Part shown: one piece after another, positions 1 through 9,775 of the stretch
How the letters are laid out: each line of letters starts with the position of its first letter
Position numbering within the stretch: the stretch's first letter is position 1
Assembly: GCA_028565635.1 (NCBI GenBank)
Contig: JAOXYB010016487.1
Span: 1-12,121, forward strand
Length of the DNA stretch: 12,121 nucleotides
From: Phoronis ovalis
Lineage: Eukaryota > Phoronida > Phoronidae
Direction: 5' to 3'
Notes under the pieces: generated by a model
Told to the model about the DNA's origin: nothing
The model's input: the letters and a program-made list of their open reading frames with translations, nothing else
Database searches by the model: none
Made by a program: the position numbers and the translations under genes

Positions 1-111
1 GGTGTACGAATCTAGAGAAACACCAAATTCTCAATTAATGGGGGTGTACGAATTTCAGAAATTACAAAATCTGAAAAAGGGGGTGTGTACGAATAATGGA
101 GGTGTACGAAT
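1..111. repeat. Degenerate repeat with four GGTGTACGAAT cores
   Basis: The core GGTGTACGAAT occurs at 1-11, 43-53 and 101-111, with a one-base variant (TGTGTACGAAT) at 84-94. Cores are preceded by G runs and spaced about 42, 41 and 17 bases apart, so this looks like a decayed minisatellite or the edge of a larger repeat cut by the window start. One frame (from base 2) stays open to a TAA near 152, but nothing recognisable is encoded. What lies to the left cannot be seen. Confidence 0.6.
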
Positions 112-1582
112 TGAGAAGAATTACCGTAGTTATTTATTGCTAGAGTGCGTGTAAGTAACATAGTTATTTTAATGTATATAAAATTTAAATTGTGCTATAC
201 TTTTAAAAATATATTTCAGTTTACATTAATATTTTGATGTGTCTATTGTCTGGAACGTGAACGCTTACAAGCTGCAAAACAAGTATTTGTATGTGATAAT
301 GGATGAGAAATATTTTGATTAAGTTATTTTTTTTGTTTGCACCTGTATTATGAAGTCAAATATAATAAAATTAATACTCAGGAAAATCTAATTGCTGGTG
401 CTGCAATCCTTGCCTTTTTCAAAAGTGATAACATATGATATGCATTGTGGCATTAGTAGAATCTTGTTTCAACCTGTTTTGTAATGGTATTGTTTCGTAG
501 TTCGCATTTATTTATAAGTATCTTATTTCAAGGAATTTTTAAATTTATATTGAAGGAGTCCCGAGTTGGCTCATAGTCAAAAACGATTGCACCAGCCAAT
601 TTAGCAAGTCCTGAAGTGTTGATTCAACTTTTTGAGTATTCTCTATAAAAGTAAGTGTTAGATAACTAGTTAACAGTATAGACAGTAGTTATGCTAAATT
701 CAAGACCTTTCCTTCTATTTTGGATGAATGTGGTATTTGAAATAATAGGGCTATATTCAGTAGGAGAATTTTAAATTTATTTAATAAGGTAATTTAATTT
801 TTTTCTCAATTCACTGCAGATACATTTCAATGTTGAAATGTGCTAAATGAAAATGAAACTTGGAATAATATAATTGTGGTGCAATACAGTCTTACTGAAT
901 AAAGCTGGAGTCAGTTAAAGGATATATCTCAATATGAAGACATACAACATTAGAAATACAGTATTTTAAAGTTTGATCTAATAATTATATGGAATCTAAC
1001 ATTTTGATATCTTTTAAGGTAATGTTTCTGCTAATTTGAGGAAGTGTTTGTATTTTGTTAAATAAAGATCTTTCAAACTGGGATTCTGCTCAAGAAATAG
1101 TAGGGTGTTTTTTGGAGAATAAATGTTCTTCTTTGCGGATAAAAATTAATTTTAATAGTTCGGTATCTACATCATGTAGCTATTATGTTAAGGTTTATAT
1201 GATAATGGTTATTGCATATGTTGATTTTCTCTTGGATTAATAAGGAAATTTAAAGTTTAGGCTCTGTTAATGAGAAAGTATGTAAGTTTAGTGCAATTTG
1301 GCAAAATATTACATTCCATGGGGTTTTCCAGTGTTAACCGGAATGGGTCATTAAGTGTAAGAATTCTTAGATACTTGTATTTAAGAAAGTACTTGTATTT
1401 TACTAAGTGCATGTATTTTGATGTAGGTTCCCCCTATTGCTTGTACTATATATAGTAGCCAGTCTGAACAAATCAATCCATTAGTGTTCTGTAACTTCTC
1501 AAATAATGCCCGTGCTTAACCGCTTCAATTTTTGTTTTATTATCTCAAAGAACAATAATCCTTTTGTTTATATATAAATCAC
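112..1582. other. AT-rich stretch with no convincing gene
   Basis: I examined this stretch on both strands for exons. Short open frames exist (for example 1055-1240 and 1270-1455), but they lack a good acceptor plus a phase-matching donor and resemble no family I know. Two acceptor-like sites, near 220 (ATATATTTCAG) and near 820 (TTCACTGCAG), lead straight into stops in a phase-1 reading. It may be intergenic sequence, a 5' flanking region or a long first intron of the ROCO gene downstream. No promoter could be supported. Confidence 0.5.
1372..1425. repeat. 18-bp tandem repeat, three units
   Basis: Three adjacent 18-base units start with TACTTGTATTT (1372-1389), TACTTGTATTT (1390-1407) and TGCATGTATTT (1408-1425). 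The first two are nearly identical in their first half and the third is more diverged. This is a small local duplication with no visible function. Confidence 0.6.
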
Positions 1583-1853
1583 CTAGAAATTCCAGGCATC
1601 AGTCGAATTGCAGAAAAAGCCGAAGTGCTTCAAATGTCTTGTTTGTCTTTTCCATCAGTTCGTTTATACAAGTTAATTTTCTGGATTGTGCTTCAGTTGA
1701 CAAGTATGAAACAATTTGATACTACATTTCTATGATCCAGGGTTAGAGCTGCGATTTTGATGAAACAGGCAATATGCCAACAGGAAAATTTCGCTATGTC
1801 ACTATAAAGAAGTTGCTTATCAATTTGTTGTCTGAATAATTCCTCAGCAATTC
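1583..1853 (-). pseudogene. Decayed antisense Death-domain exon
   Basis: Read on the minus strand, an acceptor-like TCTTTCAAG precedes base 1853 and a donor-like CTAG|GTGATT follows base 1583. From a phase-1 start the frame gives IAEELFRQQ, then YSDIAKF, W, HIACFIKI and LTLDH, which follows the first half of the Death-domain pattern seen in the intact exons of this window (LA.KL, W, V/IA, L.I, LD). The frame ends at a stop at 1693-1695. The +1 frame then carries the second half (YQIVSYLS, NELMEKTNKTFEALRLFLQ), like the WKYMKE and ECLYAALEK part of the exon at 8825-9091. That frame has a TGA at 1599-1601 and ends in phase 1. The length is 271 nt: 270 would be a clean phase 1-1 exon, so a one-base insertion (or two-base loss) explains the break. 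It could be a relic of an inverted duplication. A sequencing error in a live minus-strand gene is possible but would not explain the TGA. The Death-domain reading is by eye. Confidence 0.45.
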
Positions 1854-2052
1854 CTTGAAAGACTAAGCTATGGATCACGTCACAGAAATGTGTGCAACTG
1901 ACACAATCCAGTATTTAATATTTTACTTTGCCAGAGCAATAACTTGGAAATGTACTGCTTTTTAATAATTACTGTGAAGTACATCAAACAAACCTTGATT
2001 TTGTTAACAATTCCAAGTGAAAATATTCCATAGTAGCTTAATTTGTTTTTAG

Positions 2053-2184
2053 ATTTCACTGTAAACAGTTTTAAAGACAGTTTAGCAACTATTTGTGGTG
2101 AAACAGAAGATGGGGTTGAAGAGTTTGCACATGGTGAGGATAAAGAACAGAATAAATTTACAAAACATCATCCGGCAACAGAAG
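2053..2184 (+). CDS. Exon: acidic linker upstream of first Death domain
   Basis: The acceptor TTTGTTTTTAG|AT and donor GAAG|GTATTG bound a 132-nt open stretch in the same phase (1-1) as all later exons. Joined to 2881 it reads ATE-V-LTVKTMADL without a stop. The 44 residues are polar and mostly acidic in the middle (CGETEDGVEEFAHGEDKEQ), then basic (KFTKHH), with no recognised domain. It looks like a flexible spacer, such as those between domains further along this gene. An upstream exon is implied because the acceptor is phase 1 and there is no ATG. An alternative is that translation starts at the ATG at 2898 and this exon is untranslated or belongs to one isoform only. The open frame, the matching phase and both splice sites make a coding exon more likely than not. 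Confidence 0.6.
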
Positions 2185-2880
2185 GTATTGTTTGTTCTGC
2201 TTATATTCCTTATATAGTAGCTAACAAATAAGTGCCTGCATGTAATATGTACAAGAAAAGAATAAGGAAACCAACATATATTTATTGTAAGATTGAATAA
2301 ACTCTGTTCCAAAACTACAAAATAGATCTATAACAAAAAAAGAATTTCAAGCTGTTAATTAAAATACAATAGTATAAACGTCAAGGTACATGTAATACTA
2401 TGCATCAGGCGTGACATTTTTGTGATCTTAAATATTGTCTTCCAAATTTGTTTCTCTTTGTATTTCCTGACATCAGTATAGCTTGTAACTTTTAAGAACA
2501 TAAACAATCTGCAAGATGCGTATTTTGTAACTGATACATGTAACAATATTCAATAAATAAATATGGTTTTTATGCAAGCGAAGTTCTTTGGGAAAAGAAT
2601 AATGCAGTCTGTTTGATCTTGCTTGGTGGTGATCCATCCATTTAATGTAATTGTTAGCAATGAACTTGTCAGATTGACAAATTAAAGGCTCTCTGAAAGC
2701 TCTCAGGATTAGCTGTGAATAAGATATGTTCAATAAATAAAATAACTTATAATGATAATTTTTAAGGGTTTATCTTTTCATTGAAAAATTCACATTATTA
2801 TTAAATACTGGGGGATAGATCGTATTATTATTAGTGGGCATGTTTTATTATAATTAAAATATATTTTTCTCTATTTTCAG
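2185..2880. other. Intron between linker and main exon
   Basis: This 696-base AT-rich interval begins GTATTG and ends in a good polypyrimidine tract, TTTTTCTCTATTTTCAG. It contains two TACATGTA palindromes (2387-2394 and 2535-2542) and two copies of TTCAATAAATAAA (near 2549 and 2729). The open frames on the minus strand have no protein-like pattern. No RNA gene or mobile element was recognised. Confidence 0.6.
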
Positions 2881-5800
2881 TTTTAACAGTGAAAACAATG
2901 GCAGATCTTGCTAGAAAGCTTCAAAACAAAGAGTGGAAACTATTTTTTGAAAAAAGCATGTTTTCTAATGATAAAGTTCAATTTTTTTATACAAAATATC
3001 CTAAATTGCACAAAATACGGAAGTTTGCCATGTTATGTTTATGGTTAAGAACAGTGACAGATGAATCTCAAGGAATTAAAATTTTGCAAGAGGCTTGTAA
3101 ACAGTGTGGAAAAGAAGTATATACATGTATAAGTAGTAGGCTTCCAAAAGTACAGTTGTATCTCAGTCATCAAAACAGTTGTGATGTGAAAATTGCTGAA
3201 ATTGCTATTCCCTACAAAATCTTAAACTTGTCAGATAAGTCGATGGATAAGATTCCAGAAGAAGTATGGGAACAAGGAGAGATTGAGGCTTTAGATCTGT
3301 CAAGAAATAATCTTACTGTCATTCCAGAGGAAATTAATAAGTTAACTAAACTGAAGTGTTTGATTTTAAGTAATAATAAATTAAAAAGCATTCCACCTGT
3401 CATACGTAGATTAAGCAACCTTGAACTACTATGCCTAGGTAACAACCCTATCATTAATCTTGATAAGTGTTTAGCGTCAACAACAGGTCAAGAGAGTGAC
3501 CATACATTATGGCCATGTTTAAAGATACTGGACATCGGAGGACTGGGGCTAGCAGATTTGCCAGCTGGACTGACAAAAATAAAGCTATTGGAGGAATTGT
3601 ATGTTTATGGTAATAACAAGATCAATCTTGAAAATATTAAGGAGCTAACAAATCTTAAAGTTTGCTGCATTGCAAACAATAACATTGAAATATTTCCAAA
3701 GTCTATTACAGAACTAACTAGTCTTGAACAGCTTGATTTAGGATGTAATCACTTGAACGAAATTCTTGAGGACATCGGCAAAATGCGTAGTTTACAAAGT
3801 CTTTCCATACAATGCAATAAGATAACACATCTGCCATTGAATATTACAAAGTTAGACAAGTTGAAAAAACTAAATGTCAGAGCTAACCAGATCTCTAAAC
3901 TTCCAGATGACATCGATAAACTTAAGAACCTAATCATACTGAATGCAAGTAACAATGTGATAGAGGAATTGACGAATAACATTGGAAAACTTACAAAACT
4001 AGAGATTTTAAAGTTACGCAGCAACAAGATCAGGCATCTGCCAGTGTCTATCACTAAGTTGAAAAATATGGCTGAACTTGATATCATTGATAATTTCATT
4101 ACATATTTGCCAGAAGATATTGAAAAGCTCGAGAACCTTGTCATTCTTGGTGCGCACTTCAACAGAATAAAGAAATTGCCAACTAGCATTGGGAACCTTA
4201 AAAAATTACTGCAGTTACTACTTTGTGGGAATGAAGTCCAAGTGTTACCCGAGTCTGTGACCAGGTTAACGAAATTGAGGGTACTTGATTTGTCAAAAAA
4301 CCGGTTAGAACATCTGCCAAGTGATATTCACCTAATGAGAAACTTGGAAATTCTGAGAGCAGATCACAACAGATTAAAATATTTTCCAGAAATACCTGAC
4401 GGATTTGTAAATTTGGTTGAACTTGGCATAGAAAACAATGAAATTGTTCGTCTTCCGACATCCTTAGTAAAGTCAACAAAACTGAAAAAGCTAAATCTTA
4501 ACAATAATAAGTTAATCCAGCCACCACAGAAACTGTGGGACCAGCATGGATTAGATGGGATACTTTCATATTTGCAAGCTTTACAGTTTGATCCAGGAAA
4601 AGAGATTGGCAGACTTGAATGTCTTGTCCTGGGAGACGTCTTGGCAGGTAAAACGTGTGTAACTAATGTACTAGCGTCCAGTGCTCCATTTTCATGTCAT
4701 GTTGATGATCGAACAAGATTGCTCGAAACTGTTATATGGAGGCTCGAAGAAGAACAAGTTGTAATTCAGTTGAATGATTTTGGTGGTCACGAGTCATACC
4801 AGATTATCCACAGATTTTTTCTAAACCCAAATGCTATTGTTTTGTTGGTTTTTGATGCTTACAAATACACCTCTGACAAAAAGAAGTTTGATGTAATGGT
4901 TGGCAATTGGATTCGCAGTTTTCAGTTGTGCCTACCAGAAGCAACAGTTCTTTTAGTTGCCACTCACAGTGAAGATATTGATCACGATATGATTCAAGAA
5001 GAAATCGGGTTACAGATTAAACAGCTTTTAAAAGACAGAAAGTCTTATTTAGAATTTGAAAAGGAGAAATTAAGAAGTAAGGTTTGTACATTTGAGCACA
5101 TCAACAAGATGATAAAAGGTATTGAAAATATTAATACACACGTAAACTTTGTTAGCTGCAAAACACTTGATGGATTTGAAAACCTTCAGTTATTGATCAT
5201 GGAACTTGCAAATCGTTACAAAATTATCATGCCAGCAAGATGGGTTAAAATAGTGGATAAGGTGATTAGCAAAGAATTCAAAGAAAGATACAAATTTTAT
5301 ATACCATGGAAAGAAATTGTGGATATTCAAACTGAATTTGATGTGGACATGAAAGAGTTACAGATCATTTTACAGTATTTGAGGGATGTGGGGCAGATTT
5401 TATATTATCCATATAACGAGACATTGTCAAGTAAGGTTTTTCATAATGTGAAATCTCTTATTGATATTCTTAAAATTATTTTTGACCACAGCCTAGAAGA
5501 ACGCCTTGAGTCTTATACAGAATTTCAAGAAACTTTTCCAATCGAGCGACAATTTAAAAGAGCTGTTAGAGATTTCACTAAAAGAGGAATTATTGGGGGG
5601 AAAATGCTTGAATGTTTATTAAAGCCTCTTCCCTTCAAAGTAGAACTGTGTACTGTTCTGGAGTTGCTGCAGATGTTTGATCTTTGCTATGAAATTATGA
5701 AGCCAGGAGATAATGAAAGAGTTTTTTTGTTTCCATGGTATCTAAGAAGTATTAAAAGCATCGACAAATCTTGGATGATGTTGTCTGCCTCCTCTTGTGA

Positions 5801-6273
5801 ATTTTTTCTAGTGTTGGACTTCAAGTTTGGTGGTTACTTTCCACCATTTTTATTTAATGTTGTTTTGGTTGTAATGCAGCAGATTGTTGCTTGCAACCGT
5901 TCTGCAGTGTGTTTTCACTGGGAGAATACTTCTGTGCTGATGCTTGATCACAAATATGTCAAAGTTGAACTTTCTGTAGCAGATTATGGCAATCGTCAGC
6001 TTCAAGTAAGCTTAACTTCTTCACTAAATGAAAAGAATTTGCATGATGGTTGGGAATGTTTAATCATGATCTATGAAACATTGTGTAAGCGATTTGAGCT
6101 AGAGTGGCCTGGAGCATTGTTCGATGTTTGTTGTTTGTGTCCACAATGTATTTTAACTGGTTCAGAAGAACCTGGTTATGTTGAAGATTTTAACAGCCCT
6201 TGCCAATCCTGGATAGAAAGATGTTCAAATGGATGCGAGATACCAGCTGCTCTTGTCATACAATGCCAAAAAG
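2881..6273 (+). CDS. Main exon: Death domain-LRR-Roc-COR (ROCO GTPase)
   Basis: This is a single 3393-nt exon. Residues are counted from the ATG at 2898. Residues 1-80 form a Death domain (MADLARKL, then W, then the MLCLW helix). About 19 LRRs of mostly 23 residues follow, at roughly 107-545 (pattern LxxLxLxxNxIxxLPxxIxxL). One long unit near 185-208 carries an insertion. The Roc domain spans about 572-777: the P-loop runs from G579 to GKT (584-586), the G3 box is DFGG (627-630) followed by His, and the G4-like box is THSE (689-692). COR follows from about 778 to 1075. The tail has CCLCPQC (1078-1084) and more cysteines at 1102, 1109, 1113 and 1123. ROCO proteins are cytosolic GTPases that dimerise through COR. 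Here the Death domain suggests a role in recruiting signalling partners (inferred). There is no kinase. The donor AAAAAG|GTAAGA at 6273/6274 is near consensus. The frame runs on to a TGA at 6333-6335, which is intron read-through or a shorter isoform ending in 20 extra residues. Confidence 0.9.
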
Positions 6274-6538
6274 GTAAGAAATGTAGGACAGTGTTCAATG
6301 TTTTGATAAGGATGTCTAAGTGGAAAATGCAGTGACCACTGTGGTGTATGCTAACTGAGTTAATTTTGCTGTGATATACATATTACATGTTTCAAGTCAG
6401 ACATCTATATTTGTGATCACTGAGCATCAAATACATGTAGTTTTGATAGCCTGTAAGGTCAAACAGTGCACGGATAGTATATTATGGCTTATATCTCCCA
6501 ACAATGTTACTCCAAGTCACGCATGACTGTGGTGACTT

Positions 6539-6560
6539 GATGGTCACATGATGGTCACAT
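6539..6560. repeat. 11-bp perfect tandem duplication
   Basis: GATGGTCACAT occurs twice in direct succession (6539-6549 and 6550-6560) and is followed by GACC. This gives two GTCACATG sites that resemble an E-box-like element (CACATG). No regulatory role can be shown from sequence. Confidence 0.6.
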
Positions 6561-6607
6561 GACCTTAGATAATGTCACCTTGAAGATCAAACATTACAAC
6601 CGGTACA

Positions 6608-6917
6608 TACTACTATCATTTACAGTGAAATGCGACCCTATGTCATAGTGATATTTCATTTGTGAGGTTGCATTGTACAATGAGGACATTAATTATGCAG
6701 CAAAGGCATTACCACAGTAGCTCGAAGTGCAGCGGGAACATTCAAATTTTAAGATATCAATGTAAACACTTTTGATGTGATAATGATGTACAGTAAACTT
6801 TCAAAGATTCACAGCTATCAAGGTGCTGCACAACTAATGTCCTACATACAAATGTGGTGTCACAAACGAAATGCCACTATACCGCAGGGTTGCATTTCGT
6901 TGCAAGTGATAGTAATA
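6608..6917. repeat. Imperfect inverted repeat, 57-bp arms, MITE-like
   Basis: The arm at 6608-6664 and the reverse complement of 6861-6917 align over 57 bases with 44 identities and no gap. All but one of the 13 differences are transitions. The shared core is GAAATGC.ACCCT, and the arms end in TTTGTG on the inner side. Weaker similarity continues inward for about 15 bases. The 196-base loop has no open frame of note. The shape suits a non-autonomous fold-back or MITE-type element fixed in the intron. Target-site duplications were not found, so the outer limits and the mobile nature are inferred. Confidence 0.6.
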
Positions 6918-7158
6918 GCTGATGTATCCTGAATACTACGACACAGGTTGAGAAGATGGTAAGAGAGACATTGTAAAGACATGTATAAGTGCATGCGATT
7001 AGAGCATCAGTTGATCACATGATTTTATGATTGTATTTAAAGTGTATATACAAAAATGAGACAGGAAATACTTGTATTTGTAAGATTTAAAAATAAAAAT
7101 TAGCATAGAAATGATCCTTTGTCTTATGTTGTATAGGCCGGTCTCTGTATATTTTCAG

Positions 7159-7224
7159 CATCAGAAGAACAGCTAACACAAGTTGCAGAATTTTTAAAGA
7201 TTTGCAGTTATGCAGAAAGCAAAG
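7159..7224 (+). CDS. Exon: 22-codon linker
   Basis: This exon is bounded by TCTGTATATTTTCAG|CA and AAAG|GTAAGA, both strong sites, and is phase 1 on both sides. Joined to the main exon it reads A-SEEQLTQVAEFLKICSYAESK. The 66-nt stretch is amphipathic and probably helical, with no known domain. It sits between the COR tail and the second Death domain, so it is likely a spacer. Because it is a multiple of three it could be skipped without changing the downstream frame. The frame runs on into the intron for about 80 codons, which I take as chance read-through. Confidence 0.75.
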
Positions 7225-8824
7225 GTAAGACCAGTTTGTGAAATCTTAATACAGAAAGAGCTGTTTATAGCAAATGTCGAAAGGGGTTCCCCGATGTTTA
7301 TTCGTAGGAATGAGATTACTGTATATATAGGTGAACACATGGAGAAATCTTCTGCTGATATGAGAAGAAACCAAAATACCCACCACATAGAGCTTGATCG
7401 AGATGGACAACCTCATCATAATTATTTTTCTGTAGTGCTGATAAATTATTTTGAGTTGAAGTTTTGAGCTATATTAGAATGACTTATGTAGACATTTGAT
7501 GCTGTATTTGAGTCAATATGGCAGCTACTATAAGTTTTGTTTACACAGTTTATGCTCCCTCCAGTCAAGAATTGGGTATCTTGATAGTGTTGTTTTATCA
7601 TGGGTCTCTAGCAGCCGGAAAGGCATTGAACAGTATCCATCTGGTAAGAAATACCTCAAAATCTTTGCGAAACTTAATAGTTGCAGTCACTCACATGCAT
7701 GTCCTTTCTGTACTTTTAGATTTTCTAAATTATTGTGAAACATTTTCTAATTGTTAGACAGATCAAGGGTAATATATTCAGCATATATGAACTAAATAAG
7801 GAGTAACTATGTTCTAAACCTACTGTAGATAACTTCAGTAATTTTGCTGAAATGGCGCCAATTTTCAAAACATTCGCTATGCACTGCAGTTTCCATGCTA
7901 CAACATTGGATCATGCGTTATCGCACGAGATATTGTAAAACCCAAAAAGTGATAATAATTAAGAACGGGATAAGTATTTTCTCACTTTTCAACAATGTTG
8001 TCCTCACCTTTGCCCTTAACAGTGTCCTAAGCAACGGTGGGAATCATATGGTGACGAAGATGTTTCAAGTTACGTAGGTGTGTATGAGAATTGAAGTACA
8101 TGTTTTGACAGACAAAAATTAGATAATGTATTTTGTAAAATGTATTGAAAATTGACAAAACTGCTGGTTTAATTTTGGACTTAAAACGCAATCAGGCTGC
8201 TAATTCTTTATATTTCGCAAAACAAGTCATATGAAATGTATTCTTTTGTGCATACATTCGTTAAATAAGCACATAATAAATCTTTGAAATGTAATCTTTG
8301 GAAAATACCACGGAATTTACGCATTTTATAATAATACATGGCTTCAAATGTAAAACTTGTGTTAGCTGGGACTACCAAATGAAATTGTTATTAGGTTGGC
8401 AGATGGGACAGTCTCGTAAAAAGTAAAAATAAGTAAACAAAATTAAATGTAGATGACACTGGCTATTGTTGTACAATTCACCTAACACTGTGTGTGCGCT
8501 GACTCTCGATTTGAATGTGTACTCAGTTCTATTTTGTGTTTAAAGGACAAGAAATGCAAGAAAAATATGTGTTTCTCCCTCATTTCTCCAACAGTTTTTT
8601 AAACTAGAAATATTTTGTACTTGTAACATAAACTGTTTAAATGCGAGTAGAAGACTAAAAGAGAGGAATTCAAAAAATGAAATTGTATGGTAGACCTATT
8701 GCATTTGGACAGACATAAAATTGATAGACCAGTTCACTAATAAAAATTTTTATTGATAGGTTTATTCATCTTACAACATACTCACCAGGTAATTGATGTT
8801 TGTTTTGATTCTCTTTACTTTCAG
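7225..8824. other. Long intron, nothing firmly recognised
   Basis: This 1600-base interval ends in TTGATTCTCTTTACTTTCAG. It contains a splice-bounded open stretch at 7549-7643 whose length (95 nt) would break the frame (see rejected items) and an open frame at 7844-8077 with no family resemblance. The part around 7850-8060 is richer in GC than its flanks (GGCGCC, ATGCGTTATCGCACG) and may be an old insertion, but no terminal repeats were found. Confidence 0.5.
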
Positions 8825-9091
8825 CAATTTTTTTAAGCAATGCCCAGTTAAGGCATTTGGCTGAGAAGCTTGAAGAGGACTGGATGCATGTTGGTATATA
8901 TCTTCACATCAAGAAGTCAGACCTGGATGAGTTAGATTCAGTGTTCCCACAACAGAGCAACAAGAGAAACATGCTGATGTTGTGGAAGTATATGAAAGAG
9001 TGCAAGGATGGACTTGTGTTGGAATGTCTGTATGCTGCTTTAGAAAAGTGTCAGAAGTCTTATTTGTTGGTTGAACTTGGGATAATGCAAG
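8825..9091 (+). CDS. Exon: second Death domain
   Basis: This 267-nt exon is phase 1-1, with acceptor TTTACTTTCAG|CA and donor CAAG|GTATTT. The protein begins A-IFLSNAQLRHLAEKLEEDW, which is the first helix of a Death domain, followed by VGIYLHI, SDLDELDS, the helix NMLMLWKYMKE and the closing helix ECLYAALEK. This matches the six-helix Death-fold pattern (LA..L...W..V...L.I....L..., then ML..W......L...L). Death domains act by binding other Death domains, so this module probably recruits a partner or self-associates (family knowledge). It shares the lead helix and the W spacing with residues 1-80 of the main exon and with the exon at 11020-11262, and is about the length expected for one complete domain. 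The open frame stops shortly after the donor, at a TAA near 9103. Confidence 0.85.
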
Positions 9092-9390
9092 GTATTTTTA
9101 AATAAAAGTATATTATGGTCATACTAGTCTTTGTAAAATTCACCTGAAAAAGAAATTCAGCTGGTTGACTAGATGCAAGATGTTCCTCTTGTGTGGTTAA
9201 TACTTGCAGCGTTGTTGAGTCTAAGGATTTGAATTCGATGAGGATATATACTGAACACAGAATAATTGACATGATTATATTATTATTAATGAAACAAATA
9301 TATCAGATGTGAATTAAGACATAACTGTATATAGAGTCACTCCTCTATTGAATTTAGCGGTTCCATTTATTCTTTATCTTGTTTTTCCAG

Positions 9391-9476
9391 CATCATCATT
9401 GTATTCTGTACCAATTCCAATATATCATATTCCGGATTTGACAGTTAAATATTTATTTCAGCCTTCATCAGAATGA
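9391..9476 (+). CDS. Possible alternative last exon
   Basis: A very strong acceptor, TTCTTTATCTTGTTTTTCCAG, precedes 9391. Read in the phase used by all exons of this gene, it gives SSLYSVPIPIYHIPDLT and continues to a TGA at 9474-9476, 27 codons in all. The composition looks protein-like, but no family is recognised and no good donor occurs before the stop. If used, it would end the protein just after the second Death domain and remove the third. No poly(A) signal was seen close by; AATAAA near 10386 is the first clear one. It could equally be an unused cryptic acceptor. Confidence 0.25.
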
Positions 9477-9668
9477 AGTAAAAACTGTTCTGAAATTTGC
9501 AATGGTATAGTTCTCAGTTACACTGTATGTGAACGCTTTCTTTAATGTCTATACTTTTGGGATGGTGTGATGTGATATAATTATTCAGTATGAGATCAGT
9601 TCTGGTTGTAGTGCCATACTTTATTTCTAAAAGAATTAATACATGATAGTTGCCAAGCAGGTCTAAGG

Positions 9669-9687
9669 CGTGGATGTGTTATCCACG
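9669..9687. repeat. Hairpin 1, perfect 7-bp stem
   Basis: CGTGGAT (9669-9675) and ATCCACG (9681-9687) flank a 5-base loop, GTGTT. It is one of three compact hairpins within 250 bases. Confidence 0.55.
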
Positions 9688-9757
9688 TGTAGTAGCTTCT
9701 TTGTGTGACTGACCAATATACCCAGAGCACAGCAGGTCATACCCACCGGTGCAGGGG

Positions 9758-9775
9758 TTTGCATTCTTATGCAAA
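9758..9775. repeat. Hairpin 2, perfect 7-bp stem with octamer motif
   Basis: TTTGCAT (9758-9764) and ATGCAAA (9769-9775) flank the loop TCTT. The right arm plus the next base gives ATGCAAAT, the octamer bound by POU-family factors in animals. Whether it acts so here is unknown. Confidence 0.55.

Larger units (their letters stand above)
6274..7158. other. Intron with inverted repeat
   Basis: This interval begins GTAAGAAA and ends TGTATATTTTCAG. It holds a short tandem duplication (6539-6560), a long imperfect inverted repeat (6608-6917, listed separately) and a TACATGTA at 6432-6439. I saw no exon with matching phase. Confidence 0.7.

Noticed and set aside
1055-1455. Two plus-strand open frames of 61 codons (1055-1240 and 1270-1455)
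   Set aside because: There is no splice pair in phase, no family resemblance, and part of the second is the 18-bp tandem repeat.
2889-2891. GTG as the start of the large protein
   Set aside because: Animal genes rarely start at GTG. The frame is open back to the splice acceptor at 2880, so translation either comes from an upstream exon or starts at the ATG at 2898.
3749-4189. Long minus-strand open frames inside the LRR region (also 3212-3454 and 4198-4479)
   Set aside because: They are shadows caused by the repeated LRR codon pattern on the plus strand, and their peptides are low-complexity.
6274-6335. Continuation of the main open frame to the TGA at 6333-6335
   Set aside because: A near-consensus donor AAG|GTAAGA at 6273/6274 and phase-matched downstream Death-domain exons make this intron read-through. 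A retained-intron isoform remains possible.
7549-7643. Open stretch between a good acceptor (TTGTTTACACAG) and donor (CTG|GTAAGA)
   Set aside because: It is 95 nt long, so in a gene whose exons are all phase 1-1 it would shift the frame of every later Death domain. The peptide is not recognisable. It could be a rare poison exon, but I cannot support it.
7844-8077. 77-codon open frame in the 7225-8824 intron
   Set aside because: The peptide is not protein-like and there is no flanking exon signal. The GC-richer stretch may be an old insertion, but nothing proves it.
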